This document shows positions 8,229 to 19,129 of a DNA stretch of 64,000 bases, one piece after another. The position numbers and the translations under genes were made by a program. Within the stretch, counting starts at the first letter, position 1; every line of letters begins with the position of its first letter. Below the pieces are notes generated by a model that searched no databases, had not been told where the DNA came from, and saw only the letters and a program-made list of their open reading frames with translations. The stretch comes from Actinacidiphila oryziradicis (GTDB taxonomy: Bacteria > Actinomycetota > Actinomycetes > Streptomycetales > Streptomycetaceae), in assembly GCF_005047355.1 (NCBI RefSeq), contig NZ_SUMC01000024.1, forward strand, positions 1 through 64,000. Direction: 5' to 3'.

Positions 8229-8849
8229 GTGAGAAGCACCGGCGACGGTATGGCCGCAGGCGGCTCGTATCCGATGCACGGGGCGTTGGCCCGTAACCCT
8301 GGCATGGCAGCGGGCGGGGGCAGCGCGTCGTCCGGACCGGGGCCTGAGCCCGGGTCCGAACAGATCGGTTACCGCGGGCCCACGGCCTGCGCGGCGACCG
8401 GGATCACCTACCGACAGCTCGACTACTGGGCCCGCACCGGCCTGGTCGAGCCGAGTGTGCGGCCCGCATACGGCTCGGGCAGCCAGCGGCTCTACAGCTT
8501 CCGGGACGTTGTCGTCCTCAAGATCGTCAAGCGGCTGCTCGATACCGGTGTGTCGCTCCAGAACATCCGTACCGCCGTGCAGCATCTGCGCTCCAGCGCC
8601 CCGTCCGAGCTGGCCCGGATGACCCTGATGAGCGATGGTGCCACGGTCTACGAGTGCTCCTCGCCGGACGAGGTCGTCGACCTGCTCCAGGGCGGCCAGG
8701 GGATCTTCGGGATCGCTGTGGGCGTGGTCTGGCGCGACGTGGAGAGCACGCTGTCCCAGCTGCACGGCGAGCGGGTCGACACCGGGGAGACCCTCGTCGG
8801 CCACAACCCAGCCGACGAGCTCGCGCGGCGCCGCAATCGCGCGGGGTAG
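8229..8849 (+). CDS. MerR-family transcriptional regulator (second of the locus)
   Basis: 206 aa. A glycine/serine-rich N-terminal tail of about 45 residues precedes the winged HTH: GYRGPTACAATGITYRQLDY, then LVEPSVRP and GSQRLYSF. The C-terminal half is helical and lacks metal-sensing cysteines. GTG at 8229 is preferred because GGAGGG lies about 6 nt upstream; an ATG at 8169 would add 20 residues. It holds the position of the mycobacterial MerR gene two places after garA. Confidence 0.85.
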   Translation: MRSTGDGMAAGGSYPMHGALARNPGMAAGGGSASSGPGPEPGSEQIGYRGPTACAATGITYRQLDYWARTGLVEPSVRPAYGSGSQRLYSFRDVVVLKIVKRLLDTGVSLQNIRTAVQHLRSSAPSELARMTLMSDGATVYECSSPDEVVDLLQGGQGIFGIAVGVVWRDVESTLSQLHGERVDTGETLVGHNPADELARRRNRAG

Positions 8850-8906
8850 ATCCATGTCGTACGCGTGTGCGACGGATGTCAGTGCCGTGCGGCACCATCG
8901 GTAAGT

Positions 8907-10232
8907 GTGAGAAGCACTCCGACGATCCTGCACCTGGACATGGACGCGTTCTTCGCGGCCGTGGAGCAGGCATCGAAGCCGAGCCTGCGCGGGAAGCCCG
9001 TGGTGGTCGGCGGCCTCGGTCCGCGCGGGGTCGTCGCCACGGCGTCCTACGAGGCGCGGGTCCACGGAGTGCACTCGGCGATGGCCATGGCCCATGCAAG
9101 GCGGCTGTGCCCCAACGCGGCGTACCTGGTGCCGCGCTTCGGGCTCTACCGAAAGGTCAGCGACACCGTCATGGGGTTGCTCGGCGAGCTGTCGCCGCTG
9201 GTGGAGCCGTTGAGCCTGGACGAGGCGTTCGTGGATCTCGACGCGGGGGGAGTCGAGGAGCCGCCCCTGCTCGTGGCCCAGCGGCTGCGGGCGGACATCA
9301 AGGCGGCCACCGGACTGACCGCCTCGGTGGGTCTGGCCGCCTCCAAGCTGCTCGCCAAGATCGCCTCGGAGCGGGCCAAGCCGGATGGTGTTGTCCTGGT
9401 CGAGCCGGGCACCGAGCGCGCGCTGCTGGACCCCCTGCCGGTCCGCACCCTCTGGGGCGTCGGACCGGCGACGGCCGAGCATCTGCGCCGGGCCGGGATC
9501 ACCACGGTCGCCGAGGTGGCCCATGCCGGCGAGTCCGAGCTCGTACGGCTGCTGGGCAAGGCACACGGGGCCTCGCTGTACGCCATGGCGGCGGGGCTCG
9601 ACGACCGGCCGGTGGTGGCCGACCGGGAAATGAAGTCGGTCTCGGTCGAGGACACCTTCGACGTGGACCTGACGGACCGGGCCCGGGTTCGAACCGAGGT
9701 GGCCAGGCTCGCCGACCGCTGCGTTCAGCGGTTGCGGGGCGCGGGGCGGTCCGGGCGAACTGTCGTGATCAAGGTCCGCCGGTACGACTTCAGCACGCTC
9801 ACCCGGTCCGAGACCCTGCGGGCGCCGACGGATGATCCGGCGGTGGTGCGGGAGACCGCGGCCCGGCTGATCGAGGCGGTGGACACCACCGGGGGCGTAC
9901 GGCTGCTCGGGGTGGGGGTGGCGGGACTGGCCGACTTCACCCAGGAGGACCTCTTCGCGCAGACAGCGCAGGAGGCGGAGAAGGCCGAGCAGCTGTTGCC
10001 CGCCGGTGAGGCGGCTCCCGAGCCTGTGCCGGAGCCCGTCGTGGCCCGGCGGTGGACCCCGGGGCAGGACGTACGGCACAGCGAATTCGGCGCGGGATGG
10101 GTACAGGGCAGCGGCGTCGGCCGGGTGACCGTACGGTTCGAGGAACCGGGATCGGTGCCCGGCCGGGTACGGACTTTCGCGGTCGAGGACCCGGAGCTCA
10201 GCCCGGCCGAGCCGCTGCCTTTGGTGTCGTAG
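8907..10232 (+). CDS. dinB: DNA polymerase IV (Y-family translesion polymerase)
   Basis: 441 aa. It opens with the Y-family palm motif LHLDMDAFFAAVEQ and has SLDEAFVDLD carrying the catalytic acidic pair; thumb, helix-hairpin-helix (LPVRTLWGVGPATAEHLRRAG) and little-finger regions follow. It copies across damaged bases with low fidelity. A C-terminal extension (about 370-441) carries a tryptophan-bearing strand-rich segment (GQDVRHSEFGAGWVQG) found in many actinobacterial DinB proteins. GTG at 8907 is taken because conserved sequence begins just after it; no strong ribosome site is visible. Confidence 0.9.
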   Translation: MRSTPTILHLDMDAFFAAVEQASKPSLRGKPVVVGGLGPRGVVATASYEARVHGVHSAMAMAHARRLCPNAAYLVPRFGLYRKVSDTVMGLLGELSPLVEPLSLDEAFVDLDAGGVEEPPLLVAQRLRADIKAATGLTASVGLAASKLLAKIASERAKPDGVVLVEPGTERALLDPLPVRTLWGVGPATAEHLRRAGITTVAEVAHAGESELVRLLGKAHGASLYAMAAGLDDRPVVADREMKSVSVEDTFDVDLTDRARVRTEVARLADRCVQRLRGAGRSGRTVVIKVRRYDFSTLTRSETLRAPTDDPAVVRETAARLIEAVDTTGGVRLLGVGVAGLADFTQEDLFAQTAQEAEKAEQLLPAGEAAPEPVPEPVVARRWTPGQDVRHSEFGAGWVQGSGVGRVTVRFEEPGSVPGRVRTFAVEDPELSPAEPLPLVS

Positions 10233-10285
10233 GGCTCCGGGCCGGGTCCGGCGGATCTTCCCGCCTCCCCCCTTCCCTCACCGCC

Positions 10286-10660
10286 TCAGCCGCCCGCCAG
10301 TTCCCCGAAGTCCCGGTCGGCCGGGTCCTGCGGTCGGCTGCCGGCGGGCGGAACCGCCATGCCGTAGTGGTGGTAGAGCTGCAACTCCTGCTCGGGCGAG
10401 AGATGACGTCCCACACCGAAGTCCGGGGCGTCCTTGATGAGAGCCTTGTCGAACGGGACACACAGCTGGTCCTGCACGAGCTCGCTGGGCTCCAGCGGCA
10501 CGAAGGCATCCCGGCTGAACAGCCCGGTGCGGACGGAGGCCCATTCGGGTTCGCCGGTCGAGTCGTCCAGATAGACCTCGTCGACCGTGCCGATCTTCAC
10601 TCCGTTACGGTCGAGGGCCCGGCGGCCGATCAGGCTGCGCGGATCGATGTCGGTCTGCAC
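10286..10660 (-). CDS. PRC-barrel domain protein
   Basis: 124 aa. The N-terminal PRC-barrel (about 1-75) has DPRSLIGRRALDRNG and KIGTVDEVYLDD followed by a WA-VRTGLF strand. The C-terminal tail includes a short histidine/tyrosine segment (LYHHYGM). PRC-barrel proteins bind RNA-processing or membrane partners and are often linked to stress in actinobacteria; the role here is unknown. The GTG at 10660 is chosen because GGAGG stands just upstream of it on the minus strand; a further in-frame ATG at 10690 lacks such a site. Convergent with dinB. Confidence 0.82.
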   Translation of the reverse strand: MQTDIDPRSLIGRRALDRNGVKIGTVDEVYLDDSTGEPEWASVRTGLFSRDAFVPLEPSELVQDQLCVPFDKALIKDAPDFGVGRHLSPEQELQLYHHYGMAVPPAGSRPQDPADRDFGELAGG

Positions 10661-10764
10661 GGTGCCTCCAACTGTTCGGAATGATCCCATTTAGTCATGA
10701 AAAATGGCTTCTGTCATACCTGGTCAGAAGGAAACCCGCTGATAGGCTGGCAACGGCTGCAAAC

Positions 10765-10972
10765 CCCATGCGGGAGAGTCCTGCGACGACGCTGTCGCAA
10801 GGCGCCGAAGGAGCAACTCCTCCCCGGAATCTCTCAGGCACCCGGTACCGCATGGGCTAGGTCACTCTGGAAAGCAGGAAGGGCTGCAGAGCCTTTTCCT
10901 CACCGACGGTGAAAGCCGCCCCGCGGGACGCGAGGCGGTGAAGCTCTCAGGTTGTGATGACAGAGGGGGAGG
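10765..10972 (+). promoter_or_regulatory. Tandem glycine riboswitch controlling gcvP
   Basis: Two glycine aptamers in series. The first (about 10766-10868) has CGGGAGAGTC, GGCGCCGAAGGAGCAA and AATCTCTCAGGCACCC, ending ACTCTGGAAAGCAG. The second (about 10875-10972) has CACCGACGGTGAAAG and GAAGCTCTCAGGTT, ending TGACAGAGGGGGAGG. These are the conserved core segments of the gcvT-type riboswitch. It ends 32 nt before the gcvP start, so glycine would switch on transcription or translation of the glycine cleavage enzyme. Confidence 0.95.
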
Positions 10973-11004
10973 CCGTGTCGTGCCAGACCAGGAGGCCTCC
11001 GCAG

Positions 11005-13899
<2,895 letters not shown>

Positions 13900-14075
13900 G
13901 AGGCCTTGGACAGGAAGGCCGTCCAGTCGGATCATCAGCGCCCGCCGCGCCGGGAGCACTTCCCGGCGCTGGCTGGGGGAGCGTCAACGTCACAAGGCCG
14001 GCGGCGGCTCGTGACTCAGCCGCTCCGCAGCCGGCACGGCGGCGGAGCAGGGGGCCGTACGTTCCGGGGCCGGGG

Positions 14076-14282
14076 TCAGGCAGCCGTCACGATGTGCTCG
14101 GTACCGAAGGGCCGGTGGGGTGCGATGATCTGCCCGTCGGGGAGCAGTTCGCCGGTGTCCTCGAAGAGGAGGACACCGTTGCACAGCAGGCTCCAGCCTT
14201 GTTCCGGGTGATGGGCCACGATGTGGGCGGCTTCCCGGTCGGGGTACTCGGCTGACGGGCACTGCGGCTGGTGCTGGCACAT
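14076..14282 (-). CDS. DUF5999 family small protein
   Basis: 68 aa from MCQHQPQCPSA. The CxHxxxC arrangement at the N-terminus suggests metal binding, and the invariant stretch HHPEQGWSLLCNGVLLFEDT identifies the Streptomyces-specific DUF5999 family of unknown function. An in-frame ATG at 14345 would add 21 residues and has a good GGGGGAG ribosome site 6 nt upstream, so the longer form is a real alternative; the shorter one is chosen because family members usually begin MCQHQP. Confidence 0.85.
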   Translation of the reverse strand: MCQHQPQCPSAEYPDREAAHIVAHHPEQGWSLLCNGVLLFEDTGELLPDGQIIAPHRPFGTEHIVTAA

Positions 14283-14475
14283 TGACGGTGTCTTTCGCTG
14301 AGGTTGGAGTGTCGTACGGCTGGATTGGGTAGGTACCTCGGTCATGGCCGCTCCCCCGTTACTTCGGTCGGTCCCAGTGTTGCCCTACTGGCGTCATTCC
14401 GCAGGGATTTCGCGCGAGCTGTCCTCGATACTTGGGGACGCGTTCACTCGCGCGGTCGGTTGCTCGCGCAGTGCA

Positions 14476-14507
14476 ACGCCCCCGTGACCGTTCCGTCACG
14501 GGGGCGT
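14476..14507. terminator. Strong bidirectional hairpin
   Basis: 13-bp perfect stem (ACGCCCCCGTGAC / GTCACGGGGGCGT) with a 6-base loop, lying 27 nt beyond the stop of the minus-strand gene at 14534. It probably terminates that gene. No T run. Confidence 0.7.
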
Positions 14508-14533
14508 CGGGCTGTCGCCCGCTCCGGGGCTTT

Positions 14534-15121
14534 TCAGGCCGGCGAGCTCAGCAGCGGCGTGGGCGCCAGTCGCAGGGTGAGCACCGGCACCAGGTCGGTG
14601 AGCCGGTGCAGCCGGTGGGCGGCGATCCCGGGCGGCGCGGGGGCGAGCGGGATGAGCAGGTCGGCGGAGGCGGGCTGGGCGACGGCCGGATCGTCCGTCA
14701 GGTCGCTGTGCAGCCAAAGCGTCAGCATGTACAGTCCGGGCACCGAGAGCAGGTGCGGCTGGTATCCGGCCGTCAGTACGTCCGCCTGGCGCAGCGCGCG
14801 CTCCGTGGAGGCCAGGTACGGGCCTTCGCAGAAGTGTGAGAACGCCCAGCCGTCCGCGGTGGGCACGGTCTCGCCGGCCGCGGCGACCCGCTCGTCCGAC
14901 CGTATGTGGAACCGCCAGCCGGTGAGCCGGGCGTGCGGCAGCCCGCCGCCCGGGGCCGTCGGCTCCAGTACGTGCATCGGGAGCGGGTGGTCAGGAACGA
15001 GGGGTCCGACGGCTTCCCGAAGCGCGGGGGTGCGTGCCTCGCGGACCGTGGCGGGGGAGCTCAGCGCGGCGAGTACGCTCCGCAGCGCGGCGGAGGGGGC
15101 TGGGGGAATATGCAGCGGCAT
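14534..15121 (-). CDS. Conserved hypothetical protein
   Basis: 195 aa from MPLHIPPAPSAA, not recognised as a named family. No signal peptide or membrane helix. It is rich in Ala/Pro/Leu with conserved-looking W and H residues in the middle (GWRFHIRSDERV, GWAFSHFCEGPY) and a hydrophobic LYMLTLWLHSDL segment. Codon usage is typical, supporting a real gene. The ATG at 15121 is chosen because GAGAGG lies about 8 nt upstream; a longer in-frame start at 15178 is possible. Ends before a 13-bp terminator hairpin. Confidence 0.65.
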   Translation of the reverse strand: MPLHIPPAPSAALRSVLAALSSPATVREARTPALREAVGPLVPDHPLPMHVLEPTAPGGGLPHARLTGWRFHIRSDERVAAAGETVPTADGWAFSHFCEGPYLASTERALRQADVLTAGYQPHLLSVPGLYMLTLWLHSDLTDDPAVAQPASADLLIPLAPAPPGIAAHRLHRLTDLVPVLTLRLAPTPLLSSPA

Positions 15122-15577
15122 GGTGGGCGGCCTCTCATGGGGAGACACGGTGGAGAGCTCGGTGGGTGAGGACGGCACTGTCAGCGATGCAACGAGGGCA
15201 GACCACGGCGGACCGGACCAATGGCCGCAGGGGCGGGGGCGCGCGGAATCAGCAGGGGCATGCTGGATCCCTTCCCGAGGCCGGGTGCCTGCGCGGGCAC
15301 GTGCGGCGGGTCGCGGAGTCTCTACCTTATGCGCGCAGTTTATATGACGCGTGTTCGCGCGGTGTTTCGGCTAACAGTCGCGGACATTACCAGCAAGGGG
15401 ATATCCGGTCTTCCTGGGCGGCTATTTCCTCCGGCTTTGCCGCTAAATGTCCACCGGTGAACTGCAGGTTGCACGTTGCTGCGGACGGCTGATTCCCGCC
15501 GACGCTTTTCGTCGGGGGTCCCGGCTCGATTAAGGCAGGCCGCCATGCCAATGGAATGTGCCAGGAGGGACCTAGGT
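15122..15577. other. Divergent intergenic region, 456 bp
   Basis: No gene can be supported here. The stretch from about 15310 to 15420 is distinctly AT-richer than its surroundings (CTTATGCGCGCAGTTTATATG) and is the likely site of promoters for the minus-strand gene at 14534 and the plus-strand ligase gene. A possible second ribosome site and start for the ligase occur at its end (see that gene). Confidence 0.5.
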
Positions 15578-15637
15578 ATGAGCATAGCGCCTGCGGGGCA
15601 TCATCGGGGCACAGTCCGCTCAAGGAGGGACACTCAG

Positions 15638-17140
15638 ATGGGCGAGAAGGTCGTGGCCACGCGGTTCGACCTGTCCGACCGGCAGCGCTACCGGCGAAAG
15701 CTGCGGGAGTGCCTCATGGGGCTGGAGCGGCTGTTGGAGGAGAAGCGCTTCGAGCGGCCACGGAATCTGCTGGGCCTGGAGCTCGAGCTGAATCTCACAG
15801 ATTCCGACGGACTGCCGCGCATGATGAACGATGCGGTGCTTGACCGCATCGCGAGCCGCGATTTCCAGACCGAGCTGGCACAGTTCAATATTGAAGTGAA
15901 CATACCTCCGCACGAGCTTTCCGGCCGGGTGCTCGACCGGCTCGCAGAGGAGTTGCGCACCGGCCTCGGGTATGCCGACAGAAAAGCCCGTGAGGTCGGT
16001 GCGCACATCGTCATGGTCGGAATCCTGCCGACTCTCGGGGTTCATGACCTGGTCTCCGGCAATCTCTCCAGCGACGACCGTTACACCATGCTCAACGAGC
16101 GCGTTCTCGCCGCCAGGGGCGAGGAGATCAGGCTCGACATCTCCGGCGTGGAACAACTCCACTGCAGTTCTGCCTCGATCGTTCCGGAGGCCGCCTGCAC
16201 ATCGATGCAGATGCATCTGCAGGTCACCCCGGCCCGGTTCTCAGAGGTGTGGAACGCCGCGCAGGTGGTGGCCGGCCCGCAGATCGCGATGGGGGCCAAC
16301 TCCCCGTTCGCCTTCGGCCTGGAGCTGTGGCGGGAGACCCGGCCGGTGCTGTTCCAGCAGGCGACCGACACCCGGCCGGAGGAGCTCCAGCTTCAGGGCG
16401 TCCGCCCGCTGACCTGGTTCGGCGAGCGCTGGGTCAACTCCGCGTACGACCTCTTCGAGGAGAACGTCCGCTACTTCCCCGCGCTGCTGCCCATCTGCGC
16501 CGTCGAGGACCCGCTGCGGGTCCTCGACTCCGGCGGTGTGCCCGAACTGAATGAGCTCACCCTCCAGAACGGCACCATCTACCGCTGGAACCGGCCGGTC
16601 TACGCGGTGGCGGACGGCATCCCCCACCTGCGGGTGGAGAACCGGATCATGCCCGCCGGGCCCACCGTGGCCGATGTGGTCGCCAACGCCGCCTTCTACT
16701 ACGGTCTGGTGCGCGCCGTGGCGGAGGCGCCGCGCCCGCTCTGGACTCGCATGCCGTTCGACGTCGCCGCCGCGAACTTCGAAGCCGGGTGCCGGGACGG
16801 TATCAACGCCGTGCTGCGCTGGCCCAGGTCCGGTCGGGGCAGCGGGCTCGTGGAGATCCCTGCCATCGATCTCGTACGGGACGAGCTGCTGCCGCTCGCC
16901 GCCTCCGGCCTCGACTCCTGGGGCATCGAGCCGGTTGACCGGGACCACTACCTCGGCGTGATCGAGGGGCGCTGCCGTCGCCGGATGAACGGGGCGCAGT
17001 GGCAGTCCGAGACCTTCCATCACAACCTGGAGCGCGGCCTGGGCCGGCAACCCGCGCTGGTCGCGATGACCTTGCGGTACGTCGAGCTGATGCACTCAGG
17101 AATCCCGGTTCACCAGTGGCCGGTGGACGCGATGGACTGA
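15638..17140 (+). CDS. Glutamate-cysteine ligase family 2 (GCS2) protein
   Basis: 500 aa carboxylate-amine ligase of the GCS2 fold, which joins the gamma-carboxyl of glutamate to an amine using ATP. GLELELNLTD carries the early acidic metal/ATP-binding motif; CTSMQMHLQV and RVENRIMPAGPTVAD (Glu/Arg ATP-site) are family hallmarks. The substrate is uncertain: it is longer than YbdK-type enzymes and could serve gamma-glutamylcysteine synthesis for ergothioneine or another gamma-glutamyl compound. Two in-frame starts have strong ribosome sites: ATG 15638 behind AAGGAGGG and ATG 15578 behind AGGAGGG, the latter adding 20 residues. The shorter is used because conserved sequence starts after it. Confidence 0.85.
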   Translation: MGEKVVATRFDLSDRQRYRRKLRECLMGLERLLEEKRFERPRNLLGLELELNLTDSDGLPRMMNDAVLDRIASRDFQTELAQFNIEVNIPPHELSGRVLDRLAEELRTGLGYADRKAREVGAHIVMVGILPTLGVHDLVSGNLSSDDRYTMLNERVLAARGEEIRLDISGVEQLHCSSASIVPEAACTSMQMHLQVTPARFSEVWNAAQVVAGPQIAMGANSPFAFGLELWRETRPVLFQQATDTRPEELQLQGVRPLTWFGERWVNSAYDLFEENVRYFPALLPICAVEDPLRVLDSGGVPELNELTLQNGTIYRWNRPVYAVADGIPHLRVENRIMPAGPTVADVVANAAFYYGLVRAVAEAPRPLWTRMPFDVAAANFEAGCRDGINAVLRWPRSGRGSGLVEIPAIDLVRDELLPLAASGLDSWGIEPVDRDHYLGVIEGRCRRRMNGAQWQSETFHHNLERGLGRQPALVAMTLRYVELMHSGIPVHQWPVDAMD

Positions 17141-17219
17141 CACCCGGGCCGCTGCTTCCGTTCGCTTTTCGATGTGCTCGAATCTGCGATGGGGCAGGAT
17201 GGCGCGAGTGGAGGTCCGT

Positions 17220-17999
17220 GTGCACGTCGGGACGGTCGGGACAGACCTGGAGCGGGGAACACTGCGCAGCGAGATGCTGCTGGTGCTGGCGCTCTCGCTG
17301 GGCGCCAGCGCGGTCGGGGCGCTGATCAGCTTCGTCGGCTCGGTCACCAAGCCCGGCGGGCTGAAGGACCAGGCGGCGACGCTGGTGGGCTCGCAGGCGC
17401 CCGGCCGGCCGTGGCTGGACCTGGCTTGGCAGGTCTTCGGGATCGCCACCGCGCTGGTCCCGGTGGCGCTGGTGGCGCACCTGCTGACGCGTGAGGGCGT
17501 CGGGATCCGGGTGATGGGCTTCGATCTGCGCCACCTCCGCTACGACCTGGTGCGGGGAGCGGCGGTCGCGGCGGCGATCGGCGGCACCGGGCTGCTGTTC
17601 TACCTCGGTGCCCGGGCGGCCGACTTCAACCTCACTGTGGTGCCGGAGTCGCTGCCGGACGTGTGGTGGAAGGTGCCCGTGCTGATTGCCTCGGCGGTGC
17701 AGAACGCGGTGCTCGAAGAGGTGATCGTGGTCGGCTATCTGCTGCGCCGCCTGGGACAGCTGGGCTGGTCACCGGCCGCGGCGCTGGTCGCCAGCTCGGT
17801 GCTGCGCGGCTCCTACCACCTCTACCAGGGCATCGGCGGACTGGTCGGCAACATGGCGATGGGTGTGGTCTTCGTGCTGCTCTACCGCCGTTGGGGGCGG
17901 GTGGGGCCGCTGGTGGCGGCCCACGCCCTCATCGACACCGTCGCCTTCGTGGGGTACGCGTTGCTGGCGGGGAAGGTCGGCTGGCTGCCGACCGCCTGA
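17220..17999 (+). CDS. CPBP family intramembrane glutamic endopeptidase
   Basis: 259 aa, multi-pass membrane protein with about seven hydrophobic segments. The CPBP/Abi motifs are visible: the glutamate pair in AVLEEVIVVGYLLRRL, a histidine in LRGSYHLYQG and a late AAHALIDTVAF. These proteases act in the membrane plane, as in CAAX processing or bacteriocin immunity; no substrate is apparent. GTG at 17220 is preferred because GGAGGT (17210-17215) is ideally placed; starts at 17199 and 17208 would extend it slightly. Convergent with the PhzF gene, with an 11-nt gap. Confidence 0.87.
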   Translation: MHVGTVGTDLERGTLRSEMLLVLALSLGASAVGALISFVGSVTKPGGLKDQAATLVGSQAPGRPWLDLAWQVFGIATALVPVALVAHLLTREGVGIRVMGFDLRHLRYDLVRGAAVAAAIGGTGLLFYLGARAADFNLTVVPESLPDVWWKVPVLIASAVQNAVLEEVIVVGYLLRRLGQLGWSPAAALVASSVLRGSYHLYQGIGGLVGNMAMGVVFVLLYRRWGRVGPLVAAHALIDTVAFVGYALLAGKVGWLPTA

Positions 18000-18010
18000 C
18001 CTGACCGGCT

Positions 18011-18835
18011 CTACGGGCTCGTGAGCAGTTCGCCGTCGATGACGGTGACGGCGGTGCCGCGGAGCAGCGTGCGTGGGCCGCGTACCTCGGTGTGCACGAG
18101 GCCGGTGCGGGCGGAGGCCTGCAGGCCGGTCAGATTGGTGCCGCCGAGCCGGGCCGACCAGTAGGGGGCCAGTGCGGTGTGGGCGCTGCCGGTCACCGGG
18201 TCCTCGTTGATCCCGTAGCCGGGGAAGAAGCAGCGGGAGACGAAGTCATAGCCCGCCGCGGGGTCGCCGGCGGGGGCGGTGACGATCAGTCCGCGCCGGG
18301 TGGCGATGCGGGCCACGGCGGCGAGGTCGGGGGAGAGGGCCCGCACCGTCCTCTCGTCGGCCACCTCGACCAGGAGGTCGCCGACGTCCGCGCCGGTCTC
18401 GTGCACGGCCACGACCTCCGCGCCGATCGCGGGAGCGATGTCCGCCGGGATCGCGACGGCGGTGAGCGGGGCGGTGGGGAAGTCCAGAGTGATGGACCCG
18501 CCCGCGGACGTGGTGGCCGCGAGGATGCCGCAGCGCGCCGCGAACCGGGTGGTGCCGGTGGCGGCGCCGGTGGTGTGCAGGACGTGCGCGGTGGCCAGGG
18601 TCGCGTGGCCGCACATGTTGACCTCGGTCACCGGCGTGAACCAGCGCAGCGCCCAGTCGGCGTCCGGGTGACCGCGGAGGGGGTGGGCGAACGCGGTCTC
18701 GGCATGGTTCACCTCGGCGGCGACCTGCTGGAGCCAGAGGTCGTCCGGGAAGGCGTCCCCGTCCAGGAGCAGTACACCGGCCGGGTTGCCGGCGAAGGGA
18801 CGGTCGGTGAAGGCGTCGACGATTCGGATCCGCAT
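18011..18835 (-). CDS. PhzF family phenazine biosynthesis-like isomerase/epimerase
   Basis: 274 aa. The N-terminal VDAFTDRPFAGNPAGVLLL and the catalytic-glutamate segment NHAETAF, then WFTPVTEVNMCGHATLATAH and the late GYGINEDPVTGSAHTAL, mark the diaminopimelate-epimerase-like PhzF fold. No phenazine genes are nearby, so a general isomerase role of unknown substrate is likely. The ATG at 18835 begins the conserved sequence; another ATG 12 nt upstream is possible. Confidence 0.9.
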   Translation of the reverse strand: MRIRIVDAFTDRPFAGNPAGVLLLDGDAFPDDLWLQQVAAEVNHAETAFAHPLRGHPDADWALRWFTPVTEVNMCGHATLATAHVLHTTGAATGTTRFAARCGILAATTSAGGSITLDFPTAPLTAVAIPADIAPAIGAEVVAVHETGADVGDLLVEVADERTVRALSPDLAAVARIATRRGLIVTAPAGDPAAGYDFVSRCFFPGYGINEDPVTGSAHTALAPYWSARLGGTNLTGLQASARTGLVHTEVRGPRTLLRGTAVTVIDGELLTSP

Positions 18836-19084
18836 GGTGGCGAGCATAGGCCGCGGGCGAGGCCACGGAGCAGAGCCAATTCCGGGTCGGTGGACGCCTT
18901 GGACCTGATCGGCCGTCGCCTCTGCCCGGAGCGGTGCCGTCGGCTCAGGTTCGCCGCGGCGCGGTGATTCCCGGCCGGGGCGCGAAGGTGTTCACCTGCC
19001 GTCGCAAGCCCGCACCCGACGCCGCGGTGGAGGCGATCGGCATCAACAAGGGCGAGGTGCTTGCCTTACGACAGGTGCCGATAT

Positions 19085-19114
19085 ATCGTTGACGTATCAC
19101 GATCGATCAACGAT
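19085..19114. promoter_or_regulatory. Probable PadR operator
   Basis: Perfect 8-bp inverted repeat ATCGTTGA / TCAACGAT separated by 14 nt, immediately upstream of the padR start. It overlaps the end of a 10-bp palindrome CGATATATCG (19079-19088). Position and symmetry suit an autoregulatory PadR site. Confidence 0.6.
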
Positions 19115-19129
19115 GGGTGGAGTGTAATC

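Noticed and set aside
7908..10079. 723-aa minus-strand frame opposite the DUF151, MerR and dinB genes
   Set aside because: Spans three real plus-strand genes and has shadow-type composition.
10954..11004. Upstream in-frame start for gcvP
   Set aside because: Lies inside the second riboswitch aptamer; the ATG at 11005 has an ideal ribosome site.
18964..19093. Small plus-strand ORF (42 codons) before padR
   Set aside because: Looks somewhat protein-like (AVEAIGINKGEVLALRQ) but no family recognised, no ribosome site, and it runs into the padR operator.
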